In this document: positions 54,053 to 63,565 of the stretch, one piece after another | How the letters are laid out: every line of letters starts with the position of its first letter | Numbering within the stretch: position 1 is the stretch's first letter | Source of the DNA: Clostridia bacterium | GTDB taxonomy: Bacteria; Bacillota; Clostridia; UBA1381; UBA9506 | NCBI GenBank assembly: GCA_017416855.1 | Contig: JAFQAZ010000021.1 | Span: 1-64,000, forward strand | Reading direction: 5' to 3' | Length of the DNA: 64,000 nucleotides | Translations under genes and position numbers: made by a program | The notes under the pieces: model-generated | What the model was told of the DNA's origin: nothing | Database searches by the model: none | Seen by the model: only the letters and a program-made list of their open reading frames with translations

Positions 54053-55609
54053 TTATTTTGCGTATTCAATGGCTCTTGTTTCTCTGATAACGTTAACTTT
54101 GATCTGACCGGGATATTCCAGTTCACTCTCAATTTTCTTAACGATATCTCTGGCAACCATTGTAATACCATCATCCTTAACATCCTCGGGCTTAACCATA
54201 ATTCTGATTTCACGACCGGCCTGAATAGCAAAAGAACGTTCAACACCTTCAAAGGAGTTTGCGATTTCTTCCAGCTTTTCAAGACGTTTGATGTAGGATT
54301 CAATATTTTCGCGACGGGCGCCGGGACGAGCTGCTGAAATAGCATCTGCAGCCTGTACAATAACAGCCACCAGAGTGTTTGCTTCCACATCACCGTGGTG
54401 AGCCATAATCGCATTAACGATATCCTGACTTTCTTTGTATTTCTTAGCCAAATCGGCACCAATCATAACGTGAGAGCCTTCCATTTCGTGGTCAACGGCT
54501 TTGCCCAGGTCGTGGAGCAAGCCGGCACGCTTAGCCATGGTGATATCAACACCCAGTTCGCCTGCAATCAGGCCGGACAGATGAGAAACCTCAATGGAGT
54601 GCTTCAGCACATTCTGGCCGTAACTTGTCCTGTACTTCAGCTTACCTAACAGACGGACAATTTCGGGATGCAGGCCGTGAACGCCGGTTTCAAATACGGC
54701 ATTTTCACCTTCCTGCTTAATTTCAGCTTCAACCTCTTTCTTAGCCTTTTCATACATTTCTTCAATGCGGGCGGGATGAATTCTGCCGTCCACAATGAGT
54801 TTTTCCAAAGACAAGCGGGCAATTTCTCTTCTCACGGGATCAAAACCGGATAAAATAACTGCTTCCGGTGTGTCATCGATAATCAGGTCAATACCCGTTA
54901 AGGTTTCCAAGGTTCTGATATTACGGCCTTCTCGACCGATGATGCGACCCTTCATTTCATCATTGGGCAGATTGACAACACTAACCGTTGTTTCTGCAAC
55001 ATGGTCTGCCGCACATTTCTGAATTGCACCGGCAATAATGTTTTTCGCACTTTTTTCTGCGTTTTCTTTTGCCTGTGTTTCAATTTCCTTCACCATAAGG
55101 GCTGCCTCGTGGCGAACTTCACTTTCAATGCTCTTTAAAAGGAATTGTTTAGCATCTTCAACAGAGAGGCCGGAAACCTGTTCTAACACAACCAGTTCCT
55201 TCTTCTTAACCTCTTCAATTTCACCCTTGAGTACTTCCAGTTCTTTTTCGCGAGCAGTAAGCTTTTCTTCTTTCTGTTCAATTGCTTCTGTTTTCTTGTC
55301 TAAGTTTTCTTCTTTTTGCTGAATACGACGTTCCTGTCTGGAAATATCGCTTCTGCGTTCCTTAATTTCTTTGTCAAATTCCTGCCGTTGCTTATGATTT
55401 TCTTCTTTAGCTTCTAACAGCAATTCACGTTTTTTGCTTTCGCCTTCTTTTTTAGCACGCTGTATGATTTCCTTAGCTTCTGCTTCAGCACTACCGAACT
55501 CTGCTTCAGCTACCTTTTTTCTATGGGAAACACCCAGGCGGAATGCAATGAGAGACGCCAGGGCGATTAAAATCAATGCAATCACAGCGATTATTATGTA
55601 GATGATCAT
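54053..55609 (-). CDS. rny: Ribonuclease Y
   Basis: 518 residues: N-terminal membrane anchor ([22 protein letters not shown]), long coiled coil (about 30-200), KH domain ([15 protein letters not shown], about 225), and HD domain with [13 protein letters not shown] (about 360). It initiates mRNA decay at the membrane in Firmicutes. Start ATG 55609. Monocistronic, with divergent cca upstream. Confidence 0.97.
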   Translation of the reverse strand: MIIYIIIAVIALILIALASLIAFRLGVSHRKKVAEAEFGSAEAEAKEIIQRAKKEGESKKRELLLEAKEENHKQRQEFDKEIKERRSDISRQERRIQQKEENLDKKTEAIEQKEEKLTAREKELEVLKGEIEEVKKKELVVLEQVSGLSVEDAKQFLLKSIESEVRHEAALMVKEIETQAKENAEKSAKNIIAGAIQKCAADHVAETTVSVVNLPNDEMKGRIIGREGRNIRTLETLTGIDLIIDDTPEAVILSGFDPVRREIARLSLEKLIVDGRIHPARIEEMYEKAKKEVEAEIKQEGENAVFETGVHGLHPEIVRLLGKLKYRTSYGQNVLKHSIEVSHLSGLIAGELGVDITMAKRAGLLHDLGKAVDHEMEGSHVMIGADLAKKYKESQDIVNAIMAHHGDVEANTLVAVIVQAADAISAARPGARRENIESYIKRLEKLEEIANSFEGVERSFAIQAGREIRIMVKPEDVKDDGITMVARDIVKKIESELEYPGQIKVNVIRETRAIEYAK

Positions 55610-55860
55610 ATCTGTTTTCGGTACCCCCTTTTCTTAAAATTTTATGTCATAATCAGTTACCATATAAAGATAAACAACTACACATTTTATTGTACCTTTT
55701 TTTTGTCTTTCTGTCAATGCCAAATTGGCGTTTTTTTATAAAAAATCTTCTTTTTTATTAAACTTTTAATGCAATAAAAACCATTGCTATGTACCTGTAC
55801 AAAATATTTCCTTGCTTTTTGTTAAAAAACAACAGACTTTTTCAAAATCCTTGCGAAGTA

Positions 55861-55889
55861 TTGACAGATTTAGTGAAAAAAACTATAAT
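55861..55889 (+). promoter_or_regulatory. Consensus SigA promoter of cca
   Basis: TTGACA (55861-55866), 17-base spacer, TATAAT (55884-55889): both boxes match consensus exactly. The start lies near 55896, only about 15 bases before the start codon, which rules out the reading-frame extension to 55812. Confidence 0.9.
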
Positions 55890-55910
55890 GAATTTAAAGA
55901 GGAGAATACA

Positions 55911-57242
55911 ATGAAAATACAATTACCGCAAGACGTTTTACACATTTTGAATACATTTTCAAAAGCCGGTTTTTCCGCCTTTGCCGTTGGGGGTTGCATT
56001 CGTGACAGTCTGCGTGGCAAAACACCGGCTGATTGGGATATCACCACCGCCGCCACCCCGGAACAGACAATGGCTTTATTCCCAAAAACTGTTCCCACAG
56101 GCATTGCTCACGGCACGGTTACGGTGCTCATAGGTAAAACCGGTTATGAGGTGACAACCTTTCGTAAAGACGGGGTCTACGAAAACCACCGAAGTCCCGA
56201 AAGCGTAACCTTTACTGACGATATCACCCAGGATTTATCCCGCCGTGATTTTACTATGAATGCTATGGCTTATCATCCCGAAACAGGGTTGGTTGACCCT
56301 TTCGGTGGTCAGGAGGATATTAAAAAACAGCTTATTCGTTGCGTGGGCAACCCGAAGATTCGTTTTGATGAGGATGCTCTGCGGATGCTCCGTGCCATTC
56401 GCTTTGCTTCCCAGACAGGATTCACCATTTGTGAAGATATTCTTTCTGCCATTAAAAGTCTGGCACCGTTTATTTGTGCCATCAGTGCAGAACGAATCCG
56501 GGATGAATTGTTGAAAACCCTATTGTCTGACCATCTCGAGCAAATGATCACCCTGCGTGAAACCGGCCTTTTAAAGCTGATTCTGCCGGAGGTTGACCGT
56601 TGTTTTGACACGCCGCAGCACTCTAAATATCATTGCCACGATGTTGGGCACCACACGCTGGAGGTTTTAAAAAACACACCTCCACAACCTGCCTTGCGGT
56701 TGGCTGCGCTGCTTCACGATATCGGCAAACCCATCAAAAAAACAAGAGGAGCCGACGGGTTTGACCATTTTATCGGTCACGATGCTGTCAGCTGTGTTTT
56801 AGCTGAGGACATCATAACCCGACTACGATTTGACAATAAAACAAAGAATGAGGTCCTGCATTTAATCCGCTATCACGACAGACGGATGGCCGCCACAAAA
56901 ACCTCTGTCCGCAAGGCTGTTTCCGCGATCGGAAAGGATGCTTTTCCATCTCTTCTGCAGTTGATGCGCGCCGATTCCAAAGGACAGCATCCTGATTATC
57001 TGACAGAGCGGCTTGCTCATTACGATGCGGTTGAAGCCATATATCGGGAGATTGTCGCTGAAGGGGATGCTTTATCGGTCGCCGACCTTTCTGTTGGCGG
57101 TAACGATTTGATTGCTTTAGGCTACAAGGGCAAAGAAATAGGACAACTCTTGCAGAAAATTTTAGCTTTTGTGCTGGAACATCCCGAAGAAAATCAAAAA
57201 GAATTACTTTTAGAAAAAATTAAATTGAATTTTTTTGCATAA
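55911..57242 (+). CDS. cca: CCA tRNA nucleotidyltransferase / poly(A) polymerase family with HD domain
   Basis: About 443 residues. Class II nucleotidyltransferase head: VGGCIRDSLRGKTPADWDITTAA (GG and DxD motifs), RRDFTMNAMAY, DEDALRMLRAIRFASQTGF; C-terminal HD region with LAALLHDIGKP (about 265). It adds or repairs the CCA 3' end of tRNAs. ATG 55911 follows AGAGGAG. Confidence 0.93.
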   Translation: MKIQLPQDVLHILNTFSKAGFSAFAVGGCIRDSLRGKTPADWDITTAATPEQTMALFPKTVPTGIAHGTVTVLIGKTGYEVTTFRKDGVYENHRSPESVTFTDDITQDLSRRDFTMNAMAYHPETGLVDPFGGQEDIKKQLIRCVGNPKIRFDEDALRMLRAIRFASQTGFTICEDILSAIKSLAPFICAISAERIRDELLKTLLSDHLEQMITLRETGLLKLILPEVDRCFDTPQHSKYHCHDVGHHTLEVLKNTPPQPALRLAALLHDIGKPIKKTRGADGFDHFIGHDAVSCVLAEDIITRLRFDNKTKNEVLHLIRYHDRRMAATKTSVRKAVSAIGKDAFPSLLQLMRADSKGQHPDYLTERLAHYDAVEAIYREIVAEGDALSVADLSVGGNDLIALGYKGKEIGQLLQKILAFVLEHPEENQKELLLEKIKLNFFA

Positions 57243-57375
57243 ACTGATTAAAAAGGAAAATTAGGTGGTATATATACAAAAAGACTGTAAATAATACACG
57301 ATTCGACAACTGCATAACACGGGCTTTAAGACTCTTCCCCACCGGTGATCCGGCTTCTCAAATTTCAGGTATTAC

Positions 57376-57405
57376 TTGTTAATTTATTAATTAGCATTCT
57401 ATACA
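57376..57405 (+). promoter_or_regulatory. Candidate promoter of the EF-G-like gene
   Basis: TTGTTA (57376-57381), 18-base spacer, TATACA (57400-57405); a second -10-like TATATT is at 57408-57413. The rest of the 57243-57455 spacer holds a short G+C-rich stretch (57312-57358) of unknown meaning. Confidence 0.4.
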
Positions 57406-57455
57406 ACTATATTATGTGCATCTATTTTTTGCATGAGAACATGGAGGGAAATCGA

Positions 57456-59516
57456 ATGAAAGACTATCCGGTAGCAAAACTCAGAAACATTGTACTGTTA
57501 GGACACGGCCGTGCAGGCAAAACTTCTTTGAGCGAAGCTTTGCTTTACTGTTCCGGTGCCACTGACCGCCTGGGTAACATTGCCGCAGGCAACACCGTCA
57601 GTGACTATGACCCCGAAGAAGCAAAGCGCCTTTGTTCTATCAGTGCTTCTACACTGCCTTTAGAATGGCGTGACGGGAAAATCAATTTAATTGATACCCC
57701 GGGATATTTTGATTTCATCGGCGAACAGGCAGAAGCAGTAGCTGCTGCAGACTGTGCCGTTCTGGTTGTCAGCGGAAAGTCCGGCGTTAGCGTTGGTGCT
57801 GAAAAAGCGTGGACTCTTTGCGAAAATCAGGATATGCCCCTGATTATATTTATCAATAAATTAGACGACGAAAAAGCCGATTATCAGAAGGTGTTAAACG
57901 AACTGAAAGACCGGTTCGGCAAGCGCATTGCTCCTTGTCTGGTACCCATTAAAAACGGCGATAAAATTGATGGTTTTGTTAATGTTGTGGATATGACCTC
58001 CCGCCGCTGGGAAGGCGATAAGAAAATTGACGGTCCCATTCCCGCCGGTATGGAGGACGAAATCGCGCCTGTGCGTGATATGATTTTAGAAGCCGTTGCT
58101 GAAACCGACGACGATTTGATGAATAAATACTTCGAAGGCGAAGAATTTACTCCCGAAGAAATTTATGAAGGCTTAAAGAAGGGTACCGGCAAGCGTGAAA
58201 TTATTCCCGTAATGTGCGGTAGTGCCGTTAAAAATCAGGGCACACAGTTCCTGCTGGATGCCATCATTAAATATATGCCCGGCCCTGACCACTTCCCGAA
58301 ATTGGCTGAAGATGCCGATGGTGACCCCATCGAAGTGGAAGCAGATGTTGCCGGTCCGCTGGCTGCACAGTGCTTTAAAACCATTGCCGATCCCTTTATT
58401 GGTCGTTTGTCCTTCTTCCGTGTATACCGCGGAACCTTAAAGAAGGATTCAACAGTGTATAACGCCAACAAAAAAGCCGAAGAAAAAATCGGCCGTATTT
58501 ATATGATGTGTGGCAAAAAACAAACAGAGATCGATGCCATTACCGCCGGCGACATTGGTGCCGTGCCTAAACTGACCATCACCTCCACCGGTGATTCTCT
58601 CTGCGATAAAGCAACCTTTGTTAAGTTTGAAGATATTGAATTCCCTGCTCCTGTTACCAGTATGGCGATTATGCCCAAGGCAAAGGGCGATGAGGAAAAA
58701 ATCAGCGCTGGTCTCCAGAAGATGATGGAAGAAGATAAAACCATTACCCTCGTAAACAACGCCGAAACCAAACAACAGGTTCTGTCCGGCATTGGCGACC
58801 AGCATATTGAAGTGGTTGTAAGCAAATTAAAGACTAAATACAGCGTGGATGTTACATTGGCAGAGCCTAAGGTTCCCTATCGTGAAACCATCCGTAAGAC
58901 TGTTAAAGCTGAAGGCAAACACAAAAAACAGTCCGGCGGTCACGGCCAGTACGGTCATGTATGGATTGAATTTGAGCCTGCTGATACAGATGAACTGATC
59001 TTTGAAGAAAAGGTATTCGGCGGTGCCGTACCGAAAAACTTCTTCCCGGCTGTTGAAAAAGGTCTGCGCGACAGTATGGCACACGGTGTGTTGGCCGGCT
59101 ACCCTGTTGTGGGCCTAAAAGCCACCTTGTATGACGGTTCTTATCACAGTGTTGACTCTTCTGAAATGGCCTTTAAAACTGCTGCAAACCTGGCCTTTAA
59201 AGCAGGCTTGGCACAAGCCGCTCCTGTACTGTTAGAGCCCATTGGCACGTTAACCGTTAACGTTCCCAACACCAACATGGGTGACGTAATGGGTGATGTG
59301 AACAAACGCCGCGGCCGTGTTTTAGGTAGTGAACCACAAGACGACGGTACTGTTACCATCACGGCAGATGTTCCCATGGCTGAAATGACAAAATTTGCAA
59401 CTGACCTGCGGTCTATGACCCAGGGTCGAGGCAGTTTTGCCTTTAGCTTCCGCGGATACGAACAGGCGCCGGATCACATTGCTAAAAAGATTATTGAAGA
59501 AAGCGCTAAGGAATAA
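57456..59516 (+). CDS. Elongation factor G-like GTPase (EF-G paralogue)
   Basis: About 686 residues with the full EF-G order: GTPase domain, domain II, III, IV (HGQYGHVWIEFEP, NVPNTNMGDVMGDVNKRRGRV) and V (GRGSFAFSFRGYEQAP). The P-loop is GHGRAGKTSL rather than AHIDAGKTT, G3 DTPGYFDF and G4 NKLD are intact, and the switch I segment RGITI is replaced by RLCSISAS. This marks the EF-G-like paralogue rather than canonical FusA; its role is unclear. ATG 57456 behind GGAGGG; the 37-residue upstream extension covers the promoter region. Confidence 0.9.
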   Translation: MKDYPVAKLRNIVLLGHGRAGKTSLSEALLYCSGATDRLGNIAAGNTVSDYDPEEAKRLCSISASTLPLEWRDGKINLIDTPGYFDFIGEQAEAVAAADCAVLVVSGKSGVSVGAEKAWTLCENQDMPLIIFINKLDDEKADYQKVLNELKDRFGKRIAPCLVPIKNGDKIDGFVNVVDMTSRRWEGDKKIDGPIPAGMEDEIAPVRDMILEAVAETDDDLMNKYFEGEEFTPEEIYEGLKKGTGKREIIPVMCGSAVKNQGTQFLLDAIIKYMPGPDHFPKLAEDADGDPIEVEADVAGPLAAQCFKTIADPFIGRLSFFRVYRGTLKKDSTVYNANKKAEEKIGRIYMMCGKKQTEIDAITAGDIGAVPKLTITSTGDSLCDKATFVKFEDIEFPAPVTSMAIMPKAKGDEEKISAGLQKMMEEDKTITLVNNAETKQQVLSGIGDQHIEVVVSKLKTKYSVDVTLAEPKVPYRETIRKTVKAEGKHKKQSGGHGQYGHVWIEFEPADTDELIFEEKVFGGAVPKNFFPAVEKGLRDSMAHGVLAGYPVVGLKATLYDGSYHSVDSSEMAFKTAANLAFKAGLAQAAPVLLEPIGTLTVNVPNTNMGDVMGDVNKRRGRVLGSEPQDDGTVTITADVPMAEMTKFATDLRSMTQGRGSFAFSFRGYEQAPDHIAKKIIEESAKE

Positions 59517-59528
59517 GTTATCTTACAT

Positions 59529-59565
59529 AACCGCAGGAGCGCCCGGTGTGTTCCTGCGGTTTTTA
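59529..59565 (+). terminator. Terminator of the EF-G-like gene
   Basis: Stem AACCGCAGGA (59529-59538) with TCCTGCGGTT (59552-59561), 13-base loop, T-run TTTTT at the end; 12 bases after the stop codon. Confidence 0.9.
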
Positions 59566-59597
59566 CTACACTAAACGTTCAACCCTTGGGAGGCATT

Positions 59598-61283
59598 ATG
59601 AAAAAGAAGCAGCTTGTTATGACAATTCTGGCAATTGCATTATTGAGTATTGGTATTGTACTGGGAATGCACTTCAGAACAGAAACTACCTCCAGCATCA
59701 CCGAACCCTTCTCTCCTTTTGTCCGTTTTTACAAAGATGGTATGGAGGTAAGTGAGAAAGAGATAACCGATTTTACAAATGCCGATATAAAAGAACTGCA
59801 TTATTTCATTGATAAAGTCACTTACATCAGCCATCCCCACGGGTTTCAGGTGGATTTGCCACCCGATGCAGAGCCGGATTTTTCTATTGCCGGCCAGGTT
59901 GTTCGTTTTAAAAGTGAACTGGCAGATATCAACATCAGCCAGGAACAAATTCCTGAAGGCTATGACCCGCAGACATATATCCGTGAATATATGCACCGGT
60001 ATCTTTTAGAACCTTCCTATTTAGAGCGCAATCGCATTACACTTCACAAAAATGCGATTGAAAAAGTGCGGAATATGACGGTGCAAATTGTGGCTCTGGA
60101 ACGAATTCCCGCACCGGGGTCAGAAGTCACCAAAAACACCTATGTACATTGTTATCTGCATCCTGACCACTCGACATTTTACCGGATTTTGTTTAAAGCT
60201 GAGGACTATGATGACGCATTAATTGCACAGATTTATAAAACACTGTATTCATTTAATGATGCCCTTGAAAAGAAAGGAACGCCTAAAACAAGCACCGATT
60301 TTCACCCCGTGTTACCTGACAACTGGTCCAAAGAAACCCGGGATGTATATCACAATATCGCCGCATCGGATACGGTTGCCTGGGGTGCCTTTATTCCCGG
60401 TGTCATTCGCGACCGGAATCTATCGGCCTTACACGAGTTAGAAGAAAAAATTGACTATTCATTCGATGTTTTATTGGAATATATAAACCATAACGATCCC
60501 TTCCCGAAGGACAATATGGAACTGGCATATGAACAAGGCAAAATCGTTGAGCTGACTATGCAGGTCTCCAGCATAATGAACAGCAACCTTGCCGGATTTA
60601 ATCCGGTTTTCGAAGTCATCGACGGGGTCCTCGAGGAAACCTTCCGAAAGCTGGCCCGGGATGCTAAAGCGTTTGGCAAACCCTTTTTATTCCGCTTAAA
60701 TAACGAAATGAATTCCGACTGGGTGAGTTATGGTGCAACAGCCACATTGAACGATCCGGATATTTACATCCATCTCTGGCGCTATATTTACCGGATTTTC
60801 GAAGAAGAAGGGGTCAACAATGCCATCTGGATTTTTAACCCTAACAACAACTCCTTCCCCCCGCAAAACTATAATCATATGCTGGCATATTACCCCGGCA
60901 ATGAATATGTGCATATGTTTGGTATCACCGGATATAACACCGGTACATACTATAAAAAAGAGAATAACGAAAAATGGTTCAGCTTTGAGGAACTATATGA
61001 TAATATTCAGGCTACATCGGAACCCTATTTCAAGGAATTTCCATGGATCATAACCGAATTTGGTTCCAGTTCTTTTGGCGGCAATAAACCCTTGTGGATT
61101 ACCGATATGTTTGCTGCCATTTCCAAATATAAAAATATTAAAATAGCTGTCTGGTTTAACGCTGACGATTTAGACCCCCGACCGGAAAAGAACAATCAAG
61201 TGGCACGTCCTTACCGTTTGGACGAAACCAAACAAACAACAGAAGCATTTAAACGAGGCATTGCCGCCTTTAAAAAACAATAG
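59598..61283 (+). CDS. Membrane-anchored GH26-like glycoside hydrolase
   Basis: About 561 residues. N-terminal signal anchor (KKKQLVMTILAIALLSIGIVLG); an unassigned alpha/beta domain (about 45-230); then a TIM-barrel region (about 255-561) with RLNNEMNSDW (acid/base Glu) and PWIITEFGSSSF (nucleophile Glu), the arrangement of family 26 beta-mannanase-like enzymes. It acts outside the membrane, probably on mannan or a cell-wall glucan; specificity is not readable. ATG 59598 lies behind GGGAGG; a TTG at 59586 is within that site. Confidence 0.8.
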   Translation: MKKKQLVMTILAIALLSIGIVLGMHFRTETTSSITEPFSPFVRFYKDGMEVSEKEITDFTNADIKELHYFIDKVTYISHPHGFQVDLPPDAEPDFSIAGQVVRFKSELADINISQEQIPEGYDPQTYIREYMHRYLLEPSYLERNRITLHKNAIEKVRNMTVQIVALERIPAPGSEVTKNTYVHCYLHPDHSTFYRILFKAEDYDDALIAQIYKTLYSFNDALEKKGTPKTSTDFHPVLPDNWSKETRDVYHNIAASDTVAWGAFIPGVIRDRNLSALHELEEKIDYSFDVLLEYINHNDPFPKDNMELAYEQGKIVELTMQVSSIMNSNLAGFNPVFEVIDGVLEETFRKLARDAKAFGKPFLFRLNNEMNSDWVSYGATATLNDPDIYIHLWRYIYRIFEEEGVNNAIWIFNPNNNSFPPQNYNHMLAYYPGNEYVHMFGITGYNTGTYYKKENNEKWFSFEELYDNIQATSEPYFKEFPWIITEFGSSSFGGNKPLWITDMFAAISKYKNIKIAVWFNADDLDPRPEKNNQVARPYRLDETKQTTEAFKRGIAAFKKQ

Positions 61284-61297
61284 AATGGAGTTTTTTT

Positions 61298-62428
61298 GTG
61301 TTTAAAATTTTAACCACCGAAAACAAGGCCCGCCTGGGTACTTTTCATACTGTCCACGGCGAAATTCAAACCCCTGTGTTTATGAATGTAGCCACTGCCG
61401 CTGCCATTAAAGGTGCCCTGTCGGCTGAAGATTTAAAAACCATCGGCTGTCAGGTGGCGCTGTCTAACACCTATCACCTGCATCTTCGCCCCGGTGATGA
61501 TGTAGTGTATCAGATGGGCGGTCTGCACAAATTTATGAACTGGGACCGTCCCATACTGACAGACAGCGGCGGTTTTCAGGTTTTTTCTCTGGCCGCTATT
61601 AACAAAGTAAAAGAAGAAGGGGTTACCTTTAATTCTCATATTGACGGACGACGGATTTTTATGGGGCCGGAAGAGAGTATGACCATCCAATCCCATTTAG
61701 GGTCCACCATCGCTATGGCTTTTGACCAATGTATCAATTCCAGAACCGGTCACAAAGAAACGCTTGAAAGCTCACAAATGACCACCCGTTGGCTCCAGCG
61801 ATGCAAAGAAAAATTAGATGCTTTAAATAAAGCGGAAGGTACCGTGAACCCCCATCAGCTACTCTTTGGTATTAATCAGGGCGGTATTCACGATGATATC
61901 CGCGTGGCACATATGCAGGAGATTGCAAAGCTTGATTTGCCAGGCTATGCCATTGGCGACTTAGCCGTAGGTGAAACTCACGAAGAAATGTACCATGTGC
62001 TGGATGTGGTTCTCCCTCACGCACCGGAGAATAAGCCCCGCTATCTGATGGGCGTGGGTACACCGGCAAACATTATTGAAGGTGTTTATCGTGGTATTGA
62101 CTTCTTTGACTGCGTGCTTCCTGCCCGTAACGCCCGACACGGCCACCTGTTTACCCGTCACGGTGTGATGAACATAATGAACAAAAAATATGAAACCGAT
62201 GCTCTTCCCATCGATCCGGATTGTAACTGCCCCACTTGTCAAAAATACAGCCGTGCCTACGTTCGCCACTTAATGAAAGCAGGTGAAATGCTGGGGATGC
62301 GTTTGGCGGTGCTCCATAATTTATACTTCTATAACAACCTGATGACAGAAATCCGCGAGGCTTTAGCCGAAGGCCGTTTTGAGCAGTACCGGGCAGAAAA
62401 TGCAGAACGAATGGCAAAGAGAATATAA
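61298..62428 (+). CDS. tgt: Queuine/preQ1 tRNA-ribosyltransferase
   Basis: 376 residues. TPVFMNVATAAAIK, SNTYHLHLRPGDD, ILTDSGGFQVFSLA (Asp), GINQGG, and the zinc site CNCPTCQKYSR...H (about residues 308-340) are present, and DCVLPARNARHG carries the nucleophile Asp. It exchanges guanine-34 of GUN tRNAs for preQ1. GTG start at 61298 behind ATGGAG, 14 bases after the GH26-like gene. Confidence 0.96.
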   Translation: MFKILTTENKARLGTFHTVHGEIQTPVFMNVATAAAIKGALSAEDLKTIGCQVALSNTYHLHLRPGDDVVYQMGGLHKFMNWDRPILTDSGGFQVFSLAAINKVKEEGVTFNSHIDGRRIFMGPEESMTIQSHLGSTIAMAFDQCINSRTGHKETLESSQMTTRWLQRCKEKLDALNKAEGTVNPHQLLFGINQGGIHDDIRVAHMQEIAKLDLPGYAIGDLAVGETHEEMYHVLDVVLPHAPENKPRYLMGVGTPANIIEGVYRGIDFFDCVLPARNARHGHLFTRHGVMNIMNKKYETDALPIDPDCNCPTCQKYSRAYVRHLMKAGEMLGMRLAVLHNLYFYNNLMTEIREALAEGRFEQYRAENAERMAKRI

Positions 62429-62438
62429 ACAAGACAAA

Positions 62439-62472
62439 AAATACCGTAGTGTTTTCACACTACGGTATTTAT
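62439..62472. terminator. Bidirectional terminator between tgt and fba
   Basis: Stem AAATACCGTAGTG (62439-62451) with CACTACGGTATTT (62458-62470). It serves both convergent genes, with A-rich and T-rich flanks on either side. Confidence 0.9.
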
Positions 62473-62495
62473 TTACACTTTTTATTCGGTTAAAC

Positions 62496-63431
62496 TCACG
62501 CTTTGCCGTCGCAACCCAGAACGTTAACCAGTTTTTTCTTAACCAGGTCTTTAATAGCAGCACGAGCAGGAGACAGATACTGTCTGGGGTCAAAGTGTGC
62601 CGGATTTTCAGCCATGTACTTACGGATAGAACCGGTCATAGCCAGACGCAGGTCAGAGTCAATATTAATCTTACATACAGCAGATTTAGCAGCTTCACGC
62701 AGCATTTCTTCGGGGATACCGATAGCATCGGGCATGTTACCACCGTTAGCGTTAATCATTTCAACGAATTCGGGGATAACGCTGCTGGCACCGTGCAGAA
62801 CGATGGGGAAATTCGGCAGACGCTTTTCAACTTCTTTTAAGATATCAAAACGCAGCTGGGGTTTCTGACCGGGTTTGAATTTGTATGCACCATGGCTGGT
62901 ACCGATAGCAATTGCTAAAGAGTCAACACCGGTACGGGTAACGAATTCTTCAACTTCAGAAGGACGGGTGTAAGAAGCGTCTTCTTCAGAAACGTTAACA
63001 TCATCTTCAATACCTGCCAGACGACCTAATTCACCTTCAACAACAACACCGCGTTCGTGAGCATATTCAACAACCTTCTTGGTCAGTTCAATGTTGTCTT
63101 CGAAAGAATGATGAGAACCATCGATCATAACGGAGGTGAAACCACCGTCGATACAGGACTTACACAGTTCGAAGCTGTCACCATGGTCTAAGTGCAGACA
63201 GATAGGCAGATCAGTTTCGATTAAAGCAGCTTCAACCAGTTTTACCAAGTAGGTGTGGTTAGCATACTTTCTTGCGCCTGCAGAAACCTGCAGAATCAGG
63301 GGAGCATTTACTTCTTTAGCAGCTTCAGTGATACCCTGAATGATTTCCATGTTGTTTACGTTAAAAGCACCGATAGCATAGCCACCGTCATATGCTTTCT
63401 GGAACATTTCCTTAGATGTTACTAATGCCAT
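62496..63431 (-). CDS. fba: Fructose-1,6-bisphosphate aldolase, class II
   Basis: 311 residues. Zinc-dependent aldolase: ICLHLDHGDSFE (catalytic Asp and zinc His, about 80-90), VMIDGSHHSFEDNI, VEGELGRLAG, GTSHGAYKF, and VLHGASSV are in place. It splits fructose-1,6-bisphosphate in glycolysis. Start ATG 63431 behind AAGGAGT. Own promoter. Confidence 0.96.
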   Translation of the reverse strand: MALVTSKEMFQKAYDGGYAIGAFNVNNMEIIQGITEAAKEVNAPLILQVSAGARKYANHTYLVKLVEAALIETDLPICLHLDHGDSFELCKSCIDGGFTSVMIDGSHHSFEDNIELTKKVVEYAHERGVVVEGELGRLAGIEDDVNVSEEDASYTRPSEVEEFVTRTGVDSLAIAIGTSHGAYKFKPGQKPQLRFDILKEVEKRLPNFPIVLHGASSVIPEFVEMINANGGNMPDAIGIPEEMLREAAKSAVCKINIDSDLRLAMTGSIRKYMAENPAHFDPRQYLSPARAAIKDLVKKKLVNVLGCDGKA

Positions 63432-63465
63432 TTATTACAACTCCTTATAATTTTTTTCGAATACT

Positions 63466-63494
63466 ATTGTACCAAAATTAAACGCTAAAATCAA
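63466..63494 (-). promoter_or_regulatory. SigA promoter of fba
   Basis: Minus strand: -35 TTGATT (63489-63494), 17-base spacer, TG-extended -10 TACAAT (63466-63471), about 35 bases before the start codon. Confidence 0.72.
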
Positions 63495-63565
63495 TAGGAA
63501 AATTGAATAAACTGACATTTTTTTCACAAGTTTTTTCAAGCAAAGTAACATGAGGAGCATTTTTT

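Noticed and set aside
55812-55910. 33-residue N-terminal extension of the cca product
   Set aside because: The extension spans a perfect SigA promoter at 55861-55889, so it is not in the mRNA.
57243-57360. T-box, SRP RNA or riboswitch in the spacer before the EF-G-like gene
   Set aside because: None of the conserved core sequences of these RNAs was found; only a short G+C-rich stretch remains.
57345-57455. 37-residue N-terminal extension of the EF-G-like protein
   Set aside because: It covers promoter-like sequence and has no ribosome binding site, whereas GGAGGG precedes the ATG at 57456.
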